DNA of 64,000 bases from Talpa occidentalis (Eukaryota; Chordata; Mammalia; Eulipotyphla; Talpidae), in contig NW_023603184.1 of the NCBI RefSeq assembly GCF_014898055.3, positions 117,046,615-117,110,614 of the forward strand, read 5' to 3'. Position 1 is the first letter of the stretch. The number at the start of each line of letters is the position of its first letter. The notes beneath the pieces were generated by a model. That model saw nothing but the letters and a program-made list of their open reading frames with translations. It was not told the origin of the DNA and searched no databases. The position numbers and the translations under genes were made by a program. This document shows positions 37,905 through 49,469 of the stretch, one piece after another.

Positions 37905-37967
37905 CAAGACAGTGGAGTGCGTACAGCAGGGACTTAGTAAATATTTGTGGAATGAATTGATTCAACC
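37905..37967 (+). mobile_element. Short L2 3' end
   Basis: GCAGGGACTTAGTAAATATT-TGTGGAATGAATTGATTC matches the last bases of sense L2. Confidence 0.5.
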
Positions 37968-38399
37968 ATGATTTCTCTTTTCACATTGGTTGCAAGGAAG
38001 CTTAGGGCTAAATACAGTAATTCTAATAGTCTGTTGTTGATATACTTATTTTTCTCAACAGTTCTGCTTTTATGTTTTCAATTTCTCTTTAAATGATTTC
38101 GTTGAATATATTGTAATTATAAGCCACTGCAAATGCTTTTGGAAATTGGTAAAGAATGTCATAAAAGAAAATACATTTTACTTTCTGGATGATAAAAGAC
38201 AAAATAATTTAACTTTTTTTTTATTTAACAATTTATAAAATTAAGTAGATTGTACTGGAAAAATATGTAGCCTTTTTGGAAACAGGACCAGACTTTTAGA
38301 CAGAAAGGCAACATAGCAAAAAAAAATTCATGCATCAGATACAAAAAAACCAAAATAACTGAACTTCATTTTTTCATTACAAGAAATGAAGGCGATATG

Positions 38400-38419
38400 G
38401 GTGTGTGTGTGTGTGTGTA
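38400..38419. repeat. (GT)n microsatellite, short
   Basis: About 9-10 GT units followed by ACATGTGT. Confidence 0.9.
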
Positions 38420-39697
38420 CATGTGTTTTAAGAAAATGTTATGAATTTGAGGATGTAAAAAACATTATAAAACTTCCAAAAGGAAAATTTAATAATATAA
38501 TATTTTGAAACAATGGAAATCCCTGAAAGCCCTAGCGTTGTGGCTTTATAAAATGTATTTTTTGCATCTTTCTGAAAGTGTAGAGAAAAACCTGAATCTA
38601 AGCCCAAGTCTTAGACTGATGAAAGAAGAAAACATTCACGACTGTTTGATTCTGGACCTATTAACGCCTTGGGTCTCATTAAATGACAGAGTGCAGAATA
38701 GAGACCCAAGTCAGATACAGCCAGCAAGAAATAAATAAAGCAGGCAGGGATGACCTGGTGAATTCTTTAGTGTCTTAGTGGCTATGACAGTTACATGCCT
38801 GCGAGGATCATGGGATTCATAGCTTTGTGCAACTTCGGTGACATTCTACCATGGACTGCAAGTTAATCTTGTCGGAGGCTTGGTTCCCTGAGTTATCATT
38901 CACTTATATTGTAAATTAGTCCCCGTGGGTCCTTAGTGGAGTCTCTTTTAAATGATATTTTAGATGAGGCACAGCATATCTTTTTTAAGATTAGGCTTTC
39001 TTCAAAGTATATTTCTATTTTTGTAATCAGAAAGGTATGTTCTTGAGTTAATAACTTTAAAGTAGGCTCAAAGGGAAAAGAGGGGAGGTGTTGTCAAATG
39101 TTTTGAACATGTAGCGTTAGCAAAATACAAGGGGATAGTTGAGGGTGTTAAGATTAGTATTTCCTTCTGCTGGGAGGGTCCAGGGATGTTTGTCTGGCAG
39201 GGAAATGACTCTGTCTTTAAATTACCGGGAGGACATAGCTGATTTCTAGACTGTGAGTCACACTGTTCCTGTCTTCCCTCCTTGGAGAGTTACAAGCTTG
39301 TAAAACAGAAATTAAATGGACAATGACACACTGAGTTGCTTGTGGTTCCTTTTCCTTCTCCCCATCCCCCAAAGTTTTTATTCCTAAATCCAGGAAAATG
39401 CAAATACACAATTGGGAGATAGAAAATGTAGAGGAGTATGACTATTACTTAAATAATGTTTAAAAATGGGCATACACTGTATTTTAATAAGATAGTTGAT
39501 GAAGATAATAACATCTAAATTAAATTCAAGGGGAATTTAAAGTATGTAATCAACATTTAATTAGGAATTTCAAGCTTCAATTGACTATCTTCATTCTTAT
39601 CTTTAAATAAGGATTTCAACAAACATGTGTTTTAAAACTTTACTTTTATCTTGGAAGTTGTTCTTTGAGGTTTACTAGATAAATCTGATGTCAAATT

Positions 39698-39714
39698 AGA
39701 AGGTTTGGACAACA
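39698..39714. repeat. Target-site duplication, 5' copy, of the LINE-1
   Basis: The 17-bp sequence AGAAGGTTTGGACAACA is identical to positions 41902-41918, on the other side of the LINE-1. The last few bases may overlap with L1 sequence, because ACA(C) also fits the L1 codon run before PFM, so the junction could be microhomology. Confidence 0.93.
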
Positions 39715-41901
39715 CCCATTCATGATAAAAGCCCTTGAAATTCTTGGGATACAAGGAACGTACCTCAACATCATAAAGGCCATATATGACAAGCCAACAG
39801 CCAGTATCATTCTCAATGGTGAAAAGCTGAAAGCAATTCCATTAAGATCTGGAACAAGACAAGGATGTCCACTTTCACCACTGCTTTTCAATATACTACT
39901 GGAAGTCCTAGCCAGAGCAATAAGACAAGAGAAAGACATCCAAGGAATCCAAATAGGAAAAGAAGAAGTCAAACTATCACTCTTTGCAGATGATATGATA
40001 ATATACATAGAGAACCCCAAAAACTCCACAGAAAAACTAATTCAACTCATCAATCAGTTCAGTAAAGTGGCAGGATACAAAATCAACACGCAAAAGTCAG
40101 TAGCCTTCCTATATACAAACAATAAATCTGAAGAAGAAAAAATAAAAAAAACCATCCCTTTTATTATTGAAACAAAAAAAATCAAATATTTGGGAATAAA
40201 TCTAACAAAAGAGGTAAAGGACCTATACAAAGAAAACTATAAAACACTGTTAAAAGAAATAGAAGAAGACACAAAGAAATGGAAAAACATCCCCTGCTCA
40301 TGTATTGGGAGAATAAACATTATTAAAATGGCCATCCTACCAAAAGCAATATACAGATTCAATGCTATTCCAATCAAAATTTCAATGTCATTCTTCAAAG
40401 AAATAGAACAATTATTGATGAAATTCATATGGAATCACAAAAAACCCCGAATAGCCAAAGCTCTCCTGAAAAAAAAAGAAGGGAATGGAGTCATCACACT
40501 CCCAGACTTCAAACTATACTACAAAGCCATAATCATCAAAACTGCATGGTATTGGAACAAGAACAGACATATAGACCAATGGAATCGAATAGAAAATCCA
40601 GAAATAAACCCACAGATTTATGGTCAACTAATATTTGACAAAGGAGCAAAGACTATGCATTGGAGCAAAGAAAGTTTGTTCAATAAATGGTGCTGGGAAA
40701 ACTGGGTCGCTACATGCAAAAGAATGAAGCTTGACCACTACCTCACACCATATACAAAAATCAACTCAAAATGGATTAAAGAACTAGACATAAGACCTGA
40801 AACCATAAAATACATAGAAGGAAATATAGGCGAAACACTACGTGATTTGCATATCAAAGACATCTTTACAGACACATCACCCAAAGCAGTGATAGTGAAG
40901 GCAAAGATCAACAGCTGGGACTACATCAAATTAAAGAGCTTCTGCACAGCAAAAGAGACAATAACAAAAACAAAGAGAAACCCCACCAACTGGGAGAAAA
41001 TTTTTGCACACAACACTAATGATAAAGGACTGATCACAAAAATCTGCAAAGAGCTGATGAGACTCAACAACAACAAAGAAAATAATCCAGTCAAAAAATG
41101 GACAGAGGAGCTAAAAAGAAACTTCTCTGAAGAGGAAATGCGAATGGCCAACAGGCATATGAAAAAATGTTCAACATCACTTGCAATCAGGGAAATGCAA
41201 ATCAAAACTACCATGAGATACCATCTTACACCAGTGAGAATGGCACATATTAAAAAAACTAGCAACAACAAATGTTGGCGAGGGTGTGGAGAAAAAGGAA
41301 CTCTTCTGCACTGTTGGTGGGAGTGCAAACTGGTCCAACCACTATGGAGAGCTGTGTGGAGATTTCTGGACCTACTAAACATAGAGCTTCCACAGGATCC
41401 AGCAATTCCACTCCTAGGTATTTACCCAAAGAACACAGAAACATCAATTCCAAAGAACACCTGCACCCCTATGTTTATAGCAGCACTATTTACAATAGCT
41501 AGGCTTTGGAAACAGCCCAAATGCCCAAAAATAGATGACTGGATCAAGAAGATGTGGTACATATATACCATGGAATATTACTCAGCATTCAAAAAGATAA
41601 ACACATGCAATTTGCAGCAACATGGATGGTGCTGGAAGGGATCATGCTCAGTGAAATAAGCCCAAAACGAAAAAGAAAAATACCGGATGGTCTCACTCAT
41701 AGCAGGAATCTAGAATACTTAAATAAGGGACCAGGAAAATGAATAACTATAAGAAAGTGAAAATCAAAATCAACAAAAACTATGAACCAGAGACACTTTT
41801 GGGGGGTGGGGGGGGCGGGAGAGGAGGGATTGGTGTCAGAATGGGGGGATTGCAAATGTATGAGGAATATAAAAATAAAATTTAGTAATTAAAAAAAAAA
41901 A
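39715..41901 (+). mobile_element. 5'-truncated LINE-1 insertion with target-site duplication
   Basis: This L1 retrotransposon copy has lost its 5' end. It starts inside the reverse transcriptase domain of ORF2. It runs through the ORF2 C-terminus and a short G-rich 3' untranslated region (about 41720-41890, with a run of Gs near 41802), and ends in a poly(A) tract at 41891-41901. Both sides carry the same 17 bp, AGAAGGTTTGGACAACA, at 39698-39714 and 41902-41918. The target reads TTAGAA, close to the L1 endonuclease preference TT/AAAA. The perfect duplication and the long open frame suggest a fairly recent insertion. It lies antisense to TMEFF2. Confidence 0.95.
39722..41659 (+). pseudogene. 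LINE-1 ORF2 remnant (partial reverse transcriptase to C-terminal Cys motif)
   Basis: The frame is open for 645 codons, about half of a full ORF2 protein (roughly 1,270 residues). The frame already runs from the element boundary (P-F before the first ATG), so the ATG is internal and not a real start. The endonuclease domain and reverse transcriptase motif A, with its first catalytic aspartate, are missing. Visible parts are the [19 protein letters not shown] segment (about residues 43-61), the FADD catalytic motif (88-91), and the thumb and connecting region. The C-terminal C-x3-C-x7-H-x4-C motif is at residues 518, 522, 530 and 535. The frame ends early at 41657-41659, after a frameshift near the A-run at about 41594-41599. 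The usual FAATWM...LSEIS segment continues in the next frame (41600-41660). The frame returns to the original one by about 41681, where KYRMVSLIAGI and a stop follow. It cannot make a functional enzyme. Confidence 0.93.
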
Positions 41902-41918
41902 AGAAGGTTTGGACAACA
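41902..41918. repeat. Target-site duplication, 3' copy, of the LINE-1
   Basis: The sequence directly follows the poly(A) tract and matches 39698-39714 at all 17 positions. Confidence 0.93.
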
Positions 41919-43844
41919 ATGAATGCCTTAATAAAAAATTTTCCTTTGCATATATTTAAAAACACATTCTCTTTCCTTCTATGTTCACTGAACAGATAAG
42001 ATTATGTAACTATCAATGGAAAGCACAGACACTAAAGAGTAGAGATCCTCTGTTTGAAAACAAACTCAACATGAATTTTTTTTGGAATAAAATTCAATAC
42101 TCAAAACTCTGAAGAATGGACAAGCTATTAATATGCAATATGAATGATAGAGAGTGGCAGATTCCATTATTATACTTATTGGTACAATTTTATAAATGAT
42201 ATATATTTGCATATTGATGCTAATTAACTTGAAGAAGTTTTTTGTTTCAGACATAAAATTCTTAGGAAAGGTTTGCTTTTTTTATGAGTCCAATCATGGA
42301 CGGTTTAATCCAAAAGGTATTCATAGTTTTACATTTTTGAAGATTTTTTTCCCCAAATGAGTTACTTGTATTGAAATGAGATTCTTATGAAATCTTCAAG
42401 TATTTTAGGATACAGTAAAATTAAATAATGGTACAGACTGGCTTATAACACCATCAAGATATAGTTATTATTTATAATAAAAATATGGAATTTAAGTTTG
42501 ACTTTATTTAAAATTTATAAAATATATATGTTAATCTCAGACATTGTTTTTTCATTATATCTTTTATTCATTTTATTATTTTTCTATAAATCAATATATC
42601 CCAAGGTGCAATTTTGGAAACACTAGTACTGTAAAATGTGCCACAAAATAAAATATTATTTATCAAATAAATTTGATAAAAGCTATGCATTCTGGGGAAT
42701 TAGTCATAATTACTTTAGGTATGATAATCGTTAAAAAATTATTAACAAAAAATTAACAATTTTTTTAAAGGGTTGATCCTTTAGATGGGCATGCTAAAGT
42801 ATTTATGAAAGAAATAATGCAATTTCTAAGCTATATTTATACAATTTTGAAAATGGGGGAGAAGGATAGAGGTGAGGAAGGGGCTAGGTTAACCATATAT
42901 GCAAAATATTTATCTCGTTCAATTTCATTGAGATGTATATTGTATATAAATATAACATCAGAAGTATTATTAAAGGAAATACAATTTCAGAAATAATAAA
43001 TCATAGTATATGTTTTGAAAGATAAAAAGCAACTATTTATGAGGGAATGTTAATCAAAAATCTAGTTATAAATGCTTAACAACTAAATAAAAAGTTCTGT
43101 CTAAAAAGAAACAATTCATATCATTATCAACATCAATAAATAATTTAATTGTTATAATTTTTCTACATTTCTATAAAATTTGAGAATCTCTTAAAATCCC
43201 ATTTACATTCCCATAAATTATTTCTGACTCTAGGAAATTTCAAGTAGGTAGAAATATTCCTCAAATAATATTCTATAATTGCTAAAGAAGATTTACATTC
43301 TTGCAATATAATTTTATATGTCAGAAGCCACATTCTGGTTTCTAAATAAATGAAAAAAATTTATTATTTTAAAAATTAATTATACATATAACTTTTAAAT
43401 TCTGCATCTATAGATTGTCTCTGTTACTATTTATAACTGTCCTTTCTTTCCAGATTTGTTAGGGATGAGCAAACTTTTTTATTGTTGACTTTTGTGAAAA
43501 TTCAAACAAGAACATTTGCATTTATTACAATACACTGCCAAAAATTGCATTAATTTTCATTGATGCCCATTAATTTGATAAATGTTTTGTCATTTGTACC
43601 ATTTACACTGTCAAAACAAGTTAATTATATCTTACTGACATTTTTGACAATTGCTCTAAGTCTGGTAGGAAAACTTCAACAAAAATTCACTGTTGACTAT
43701 TGAAAGTTTGAACTAAGCAAGAGATGACTACTGTGTATCGGAAATCTTGCAAGGTCTAGGGAACAATGGTAAATGACTTTTCCCCAGAATACTTTCATAA
43801 AAGTACTCATATTTTATAGTAGAAAATATTATAATAATATGTAC

Positions 43845-43904
43845 CTGCATAATCTGTTCTTGCATAATGCCCATCTTCAGATTTAGTAGTTGTAGTTGTG
43901 TTAT
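43845..43904 (-). CDS. TMEFF2: TMEFF2 internal exon: 60-nt threonine-rich linker
   Basis: This short coding exon lies between acceptor ttaacacag and donor GCAG|gtacat. Its first two bases complete the aspartate codon begun by the upstream exon. It then encodes NTTTTTKSEDGHYARTDYA and leaves one G for the next exon. This matches the linker between the second follistatin module and the EGF-like module of TMEFF2. NTT at its start is a potential N-glycosylation sequon. The exon is 60 nt with the same phase on both sides, so skipping it would keep the frame. It sits 1,006 bp downstream of the Kazal exon and 42.7 kb upstream of the EGF exon. It is too short for an ORF scan and was found by homology and phase. 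Confidence 0.96.
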
Positions 43905-44910
43905 CTGTGTTAAAAAATAATAATAAAGATTGATAAGCTGTTTCCTAAATATGTAATGTCAAACCTCTATTATCCTTCTAACAGTATCTTGCAACTAAGG
44001 AATTTTTAAAATTGATTATTTTTTTATTGTGGTAAGTCAGTTTAAAAACACTGTACATGAATCAGAGGTATGGAGTCACACTCTTCACATTGTGTATTAC
44101 CACACCACATTCACCACCAAAGCACCCATAATCTTCCATCATGGTCCATTGGGCCTGCTCTCCCCTTTGAACCCACCCTCCCCACCCTGTACTCTTGCCC
44201 TCTGGTAGACTTAATTCTATAGTCAGATTTCTATTGTAGTTTTGTCTGTTACTTTGTTTTAGTTCTCTATAGTCTATATATGATTGAAGTCATTCAGCAG
44301 TTAATGAATTTTCGCAACTATAAATGACAACCTTTGTGTATTTTTATATAATGACAGATTTACATTATTAGTTTCTGAATAATAGAGTGATACCTGTTTG
44401 CTAAAGTTTGAGATAAGAAGAAGGTTCACAATTATGATTGAGGTAAGTTGAGTCAAAAAATAACAAGTCACAAACCAAGAAAATGTCTCTGAACAAGAAG
44501 CAAAATAGAAAATTTTAGTACACCTGCTTTTGAAAATGCACTCAAAATACTTCTTTTGGAGCAACACATAATAATGGTATGATTTGCTTTTAAATTCAAG
44601 GTTGTCTAATAAACCCTTAAATTCTTTACTAATAATGATTTTGATTTTGCTTCTTTTTCTTCTGCAAGGAGAATTTCCACAATCTTTTGAATATTGGCTT
44701 CTCTAGTTACCGCATTGTGAGGATACAGTCCCATTATATAGAAAAAGACATGGACTGTTTGAATGCTACAGTAGAATCTACTATCTTTGATAAATCAGAA
44801 CTATCTTTCAGAAATGAAATAAATAGCTGCCTAATAAGGAGTTAACTTCACTTTTCATTTCTATACAGACTAAATATATTCTTTGAAATGAATTTTGGTA
44901 TGAGCATTAC
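43905..44910 (-). other. TMEFF2: TMEFF2 intron of 1.0 kb
   Basis: This short intron runs from the donor gtaatg of the Kazal exon to the acceptor ttaacacag of the linker exon. Its middle part (about 44025-44300) resembles an antisense LINE-1 3' untranslated region. The rest is unique AT-rich sequence. Confidence 0.92.
44025..44300 (-). mobile_element. Probable old LINE-1 3' untranslated region
   Basis: Read on the minus strand, this resembles old L1 3' ends: TCTACCAGAGGGCAAGAG is followed by a G-rich GGGTGGGGAGGGTGGG tract, then a segment ending near TTTTTAAACTGACTTACCAC and A-rich sequence. No coding part is present. The subfamily is not assigned. Confidence 0.5.
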
Positions 44911-45059
44911 CTTCACATCGACCCAACGACATGACTTCAATTTTCTCTTGTTTCTGACATGATGCTTCTTTGATTTGACATGCATTATCATAAGATTTCC
45001 CATCAGAAGCACAGAGGGGATTGAAGTTGGTTTGAGAACAGTCAATGTTGCACACACAC
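44911..45059 (-). CDS. TMEFF2: TMEFF2 internal exon: second follistatin/Kazal-like module
   Basis: This 149-nt coding exon reads in frame from the second base of the exon: one base completes a split codon, then come 49 codons, then one G is left over. The peptide starts CVCNIDCSQTNFNPLCASDG and ends MSLGRCE, with the Kazal cysteine pattern and the typical LCASDGKSYDNAC core. The acceptor is tcctctttcag after a pyrimidine tract, and the donor is GAAG|gtaatg. TMEFF2 is a type I membrane protein, and this module belongs to its extracellular part. The related TMEFF1 differs after LCASDG (as I recall, it continues SSYNNPC), so TMEFF2 is the better match. From memory, the human protein has Q where this exon ends with E. 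The next exon (43904-43845) supplies AT to complete an aspartate codon, so the phases agree. Confidence 0.97.
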
Positions 45060-46164
45060 CTGAAAGAGGAGAGAAATAAAAATATGTAACATCAATAGCG
45101 TTGTTACCACATTATAAATAAAATACAATGTGGAAGAATTGCTAGGTTGGCAAAATGCAAGTTGGAAAAATTGAATTGCATCCTTCTAGGGAGGTTCCTT
45201 CACTTTTCTACCTGAGATGAAAAGAAACACAGAACTAATCAAAACTAATTCAAAAGACTGAACAGTGGATAAAAATAAAAAAGGGAAAACTCAGAGAACA
45301 ACCATCAGTTAATCTCTGCTACTAGGACTTTGAATACATGTGAGTACATTTCCATGCTGATGCCTGCAGAATTTGAATAAGCTGAGGTAACCATGAAACT
45401 CTGCTTTACAATTTCCTGAAATAAATTTCTTCTATGTTACTTCTTTTCTCAGGATATTTGAATGGTGGAAGCTTGAGGAAAATGATTCAGAGGACATTTA
45501 AAAGAAAGTAAACAAGTAGATGATCTGGAATCAAATTTCTTCAGCATCCATGAGGATGCATGTAAAATGTGCTAAATAGTAATCTTCAGTGGTCCTTAAC
45601 ATTTAGGGGGTCATGAAATCCTTGAGAATCAAGTGAAAGGTATGATGTCTCCTCAAAAATCACAGATCCATACAAAGATTGTTTCCATAAAATTTCAGGT
45701 TTTTTTGCGAATTCCTTGAAGTCTATCCGGGGGACTTCTTTCCCAGATTTATACTATTCTTTTCCTACTTTTAGTTTTAAATACTAAATATAAGCTGATT
45801 GCTAGTTATGATTTTAATATTTTTCTATGATATAAATAAAAATTTTGTGAATTAATGAAATTAGGTCGCCTAACCTAGAACATTTTAAAGCAAACTTCAT
45901 GTGATTTTTTTCCCCCCCTATGCTTTATAATTCTCGGCATTTTACAATCTATTTCATTACTCAGAATACTGTGTTTTTTTTTGTGTGCAAAATATGTTAT
46001 TACCTTAGAATATAAGCTCATATTTAAAATTTTTATTAGCATTTACATTATTTTTCTAAATAGATTATATGCTTCTTCAAGTGGTGAGCCTGCCTCTTAT
46101 GTGGATTACTTGGGGTTTGGTATATAATACAATGATAACAAAAACAACCACCTTATGACATGCT

Positions 46165-46262
46165 GGGTTTTTAACATGCATTGCTCATGTGATCTTCACA
46201 ACAGCTATTTTACAGACTAATGATATTAGATAAGGTCAGAGAGCTAGTAAATTGTGGAACAA
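46165..46262 (-). mobile_element. MIR remnant
   Basis: CTCATGTGATCTTCACAACA, TTTACAGACTAATGATATTA, and GGTCAGAGAGCTAGTAAATT fit antisense MIR. Confidence 0.6.
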
Positions 46263-46294
46263 AGACCACCTATTGATGTGCTAACATAAAATGA

Positions 46295-46465
46295 AACCGT
46301 TGTCTCTCACCACAGTCTGAGTATTAGAATCTCCAGGAGAACTTTTAAATTATTGATTTATAAGCAGGTTTCTGGGCCTCAGTAAATCTGGGGGCAGAAG
46401 CTAGGCTTCTGTATTCCTAAGCAGTCAGCCTGGCAGCAGACCCACTTCCTGGGAATCACTGCTTG
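46295..46465 (+). mobile_element. hAT-type MITE remnant (MER5A/MER20-like)
   Basis: GTATTAGAATCTCCAGGAGA-ACTTTTAAATTATTGAT, GGTTTCTGGGCCTC, and TGGGAATCACTGCTTG follow the order of a nonautonomous Charlie-type DNA transposon. Confidence 0.55.
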
Positions 46466-46499
46466 ATCAGTTTGTTGATTGAGTGAGAGAAGTTTTGTC

Positions 46500-46585
46500 T
46501 TTACACCAGTGCTTCTCAGAGTGTAGTCCTTAGACCATCTGTATCAGAATTGCTTGGATCTCTATTAGAAATGCTGGGTAAAAAT
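46500..46585 (+). mobile_element. hAT-type MITE remnant (MER20-like), 5' half
   Basis: CAGTGCTTCTCAGAGTGTAG-TCCTTAGACCATCTGTATCA and TTAGAAATGCTGGG match the left end of MER20. The right half is missing. Confidence 0.65.
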
Positions 46586-48193
46586 GTGCTAATTTTTTTA
46601 GTAAGAGATTTGCTTTGGGAAAACGTGATTATTTTTATGTTCACCTATTTAGGTACAAATAGCAAAGGTAGATGGTATCCATCTCTAAATGCTTAAATCA
46701 TGAATATTGGTGTTTTCTCCTTGGCTATGATGCTGTCATGTTACTGGAATGATGATGTGGTTATCTTGGCTGATTCTTGGCATCTGGAAAATCTGAGATT
46801 GGGACCTGCCTATTTGTTTCAATGAACTTTTGTTTCTTCACAGTGAATATGGAGACCAGACTTTATAAATGAGGCTTGCTCTCCTTAACCATTTGTATCA
46901 AAGAGGGGAGGGGTTTGGCATTTTATATTTTTTAAAAGGTGGTTCTATTTACCTTCCAACCAGTTTAGACTTTGACTGTTGTTGTCTTAGACTCTAGGAG
47001 TTGCTCCTTTGAAATATGCCAAAATAATTATCTGTCAGAATGGCAAGTCAACTCATCTGTTTATCTAGCAAATTATGTGAGACAGCAAGGTTCTCCAAGT
47101 ATCTCCAAATTAAATCCAGTTATTAAATTAAATCAGTTATTTTCACCATATATAATCTTCACAAAAGGAAATGACTGACAGCTCAGAAGCCCACTTCATT
47201 ACATAACAAAATAGTGGAATCAGAATAGGATGGGAAGAGAAAATTCGGTTGAGTTGAATTGATTAGATTCAATGTCTCAGTGAAAAATTTACTTAAGCCA
47301 TATAGCACCAAATTAAACAATTGTTCAGTATATTTTATAATCTCCTCCTTTTCCTATTTAATATTTTTTTTTCTAGTTTGACTGATCTGATCTTAGTCCC
47401 ACAGATTTTTCTGTTGCTAAAATATTCTTTTCTTTCCATTTTAAGCATTGTTTGCTCAGGGTCTCCTTTCAAGGTTGGTTTCCCTCTTGGAAATTCCTGA
47501 CTCTTGCTGCCTCAGGTGAAATGTTTCAAGGAATGGCTAAGAAAAAAGTACAGACATTTGGCATTTCTATTCTCATCTCAAATGGAAGACCTAGATTCCT
47601 TGAGGTGAAAGTAAGATATAGTTTGCTACAAACTTCACAAGTGCAGAGATATTTATCCTTTTCTCAACTGTATAACACCATTACCCTTTCCTCTTTCCTT
47701 CCTCTTATGGCCTTGCATATATCAAATAAAGGCATGAGTATAATAAAAATATCATGCTTGTAAAGTTCAGCAATTATTGAAAGCTGTAAGTCTATTGAGA
47801 ACAATTTTCTCTTTTTGAATAATTGCAGAAGCTCAAAAATGTGCTGAAATGGCTTGAAAACTCTATGTAGCCTTGAGAAAGGAAAACATTGTGACTGGCT
47901 TACCAAAGATCTACCATTTCTGTGTTTATGTAAGACCAATGAACTTTGATTATATGATCATTATTTGCTATAATTTTGTATCTAAAGTTTAATAACCTTA
48001 ATTAGTTAGAAAAATCATACTGGATTCCAGGAATGTTGTCTGAAATTCTAAGCTAATTTTGACCCCTACTGGTTGAGGATAAATTATCTTTGTGTTTCCT
48101 ATCCCAATGTCTTACATATACTAAGCTTTCAATAACTATATATTTAATAGTTAAACAAATGAATAAATGACGAGGGCAACATGATTTTATGTT

Positions 48194-48459
48194 TTTTTTT
48201 TTTTTTTAAGATTTATTTATTTATAAAAGCACTGGGTACAGTCAGAAGTGCGGGAGTTTGAGAGAATTCACCAGAGCCAGAGCAGGGAGCAGAACAGGCA
48301 GACGGATGAAATACACTGCTGAGGGGAGCAGCGGGTGGCAGGAGAGGTCTGCGCGCCATGTGGGAACCTCACCCAGCAGCCAGGGATCGAACTGGCGCTG
48401 CAGAGGCTGCGGGCAGCTTTGTAAGCCAGCGCTCAACCGATGTGCCACCGGGGAGGCCC
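48194..48459 (-). mobile_element. tRNA-derived SINE, copy 8
   Basis: On the minus strand it begins GGGCCTCCCCGGTGGCACAT, has B box GTTCGATCCC, and ends with TAAATAAATC and a long A-run. The flanks AACATGATTTTATGTT (48178-48193 and 48460-48475) are a perfect 16-bp target-site duplication. Confidence 0.96.
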
Positions 48460-48639
48460 AACATGATTTTATGTTCTTAAAGAAAAAGCAGCATTCATAT
48501 AAATTATCATCACTATACTGCCATCAAAACAGACAAAGGAGAACTAAAAAACTTTCTTGGAAAATATTAACTATTCTTACTGAGATAAAATGAATATGCA
48601 ACTGAACTTGAGGATAATAATGATAGTAACAATAAAACT

Positions 48640-48840
48640 AGTTTATATGACATATGCTTTATATCCTACTACTTTTCTTTCATCTTCTCGCTCTATAAAG
48701 TAGTTACTGTTACCATTTCCATGTTGCAGATAAGAAAATTGGGTCTTGGAAAATGTTCATCGTTTATACAGGGAAGAACCTAATTTCAAATATAGACAGT
48801 CTGATGCCACAGCTTGCAGTTTTCTACATAATGTGCAGTA
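48640..48840 (-). mobile_element. MIR remnant
   Basis: ACTGTTACCATTTCCATGTT-GCAGATAAGAAAATTGGGTC fits the antisense MIR core. Confidence 0.55.
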
Positions 48841-49469
48841 CAAAAAAAAGGAAGAAAGACCCAAATTCCTACTATTAACTAATTAAGGCATACTTTGGAT
48901 GAATAGGACTTGGAGGAAAAAATGAGGTTAAGTCTATTCTTGGAATATTTATCATTTTATTATGTTAAATCAAAATGGCTCTTAGTCTATGTCTTCCCGA
49001 ACAAGTGATGCAGGATTTTTAGCACCATAGGGGTATATCAGTTAATGTTAGCTTTAAGATATTCTGAACTAATAGTTGGTCTTAGAATGAGTAACTAATT
49101 GGATATGTATTAAATAATTCTGACTATTCAAGGCAGAGATTGTTCTGAATATTTTATACTTAAGCAAACTCTAAGTAAAGTTGGTTCCACATGAAAACAC
49201 ACGTATACACAGCATGCACCCTGACACTGAAATTATAAAATTGGAAAAATTTAACAATAAATCTTTCCAAGCATCTGTTTCAAATTAAAGAGTCTGGAAT
49301 TTTGGGAAGTTTATATTCATGGGGCTGAGTAATTTTGTATGTTTATATGAGTGAATGAATTTGTGTGCATGTATGTAGAGCATGAAATCTGGTAGCATTG
49401 ACTGCATTGCTAATGAGACTATTTACTAGTTTATATTTTTACTTTTCTGCAACCTTCTCAAAGGCAAGA

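Larger units (their letters stand above)
1176..43844 (-). other. TMEFF2: TMEFF2 intron of 42.7 kb
   Basis: The intron lies between the 60-nt linker exon (donor gtacat) and the EGF exon (acceptor attcacag). It contains seven SINEs, the large LINE-1 insertion, one LINE-1 3' end, an MLT1-type LTR, and many L2 and MIR remnants. No other exon was recognised, and the exon phases on both sides fit each other directly. Confidence 0.9.

Noticed and set aside
40921..41382. 153-codon minus-strand frame rich in hydrophobic residues
   Set aside because: It is the shadow of the LINE-1 ORF2 remnant on the opposite strand.
44870..44910. Extension of the Kazal frame past GAAG (residues GNAHTKIHFKEYI)
   Set aside because: This is intron read-through; the donor gtaatg and the phase-matched next exon show that the exon ends at 44911.
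44848..45057. 69-codon minus-strand frame over the Kazal exon in another frame
   Set aside because: The +1 frame lacks the cysteine pattern; the TMEFF2 frame is the correct one and ends at the donor, not at the stop of the open frame.
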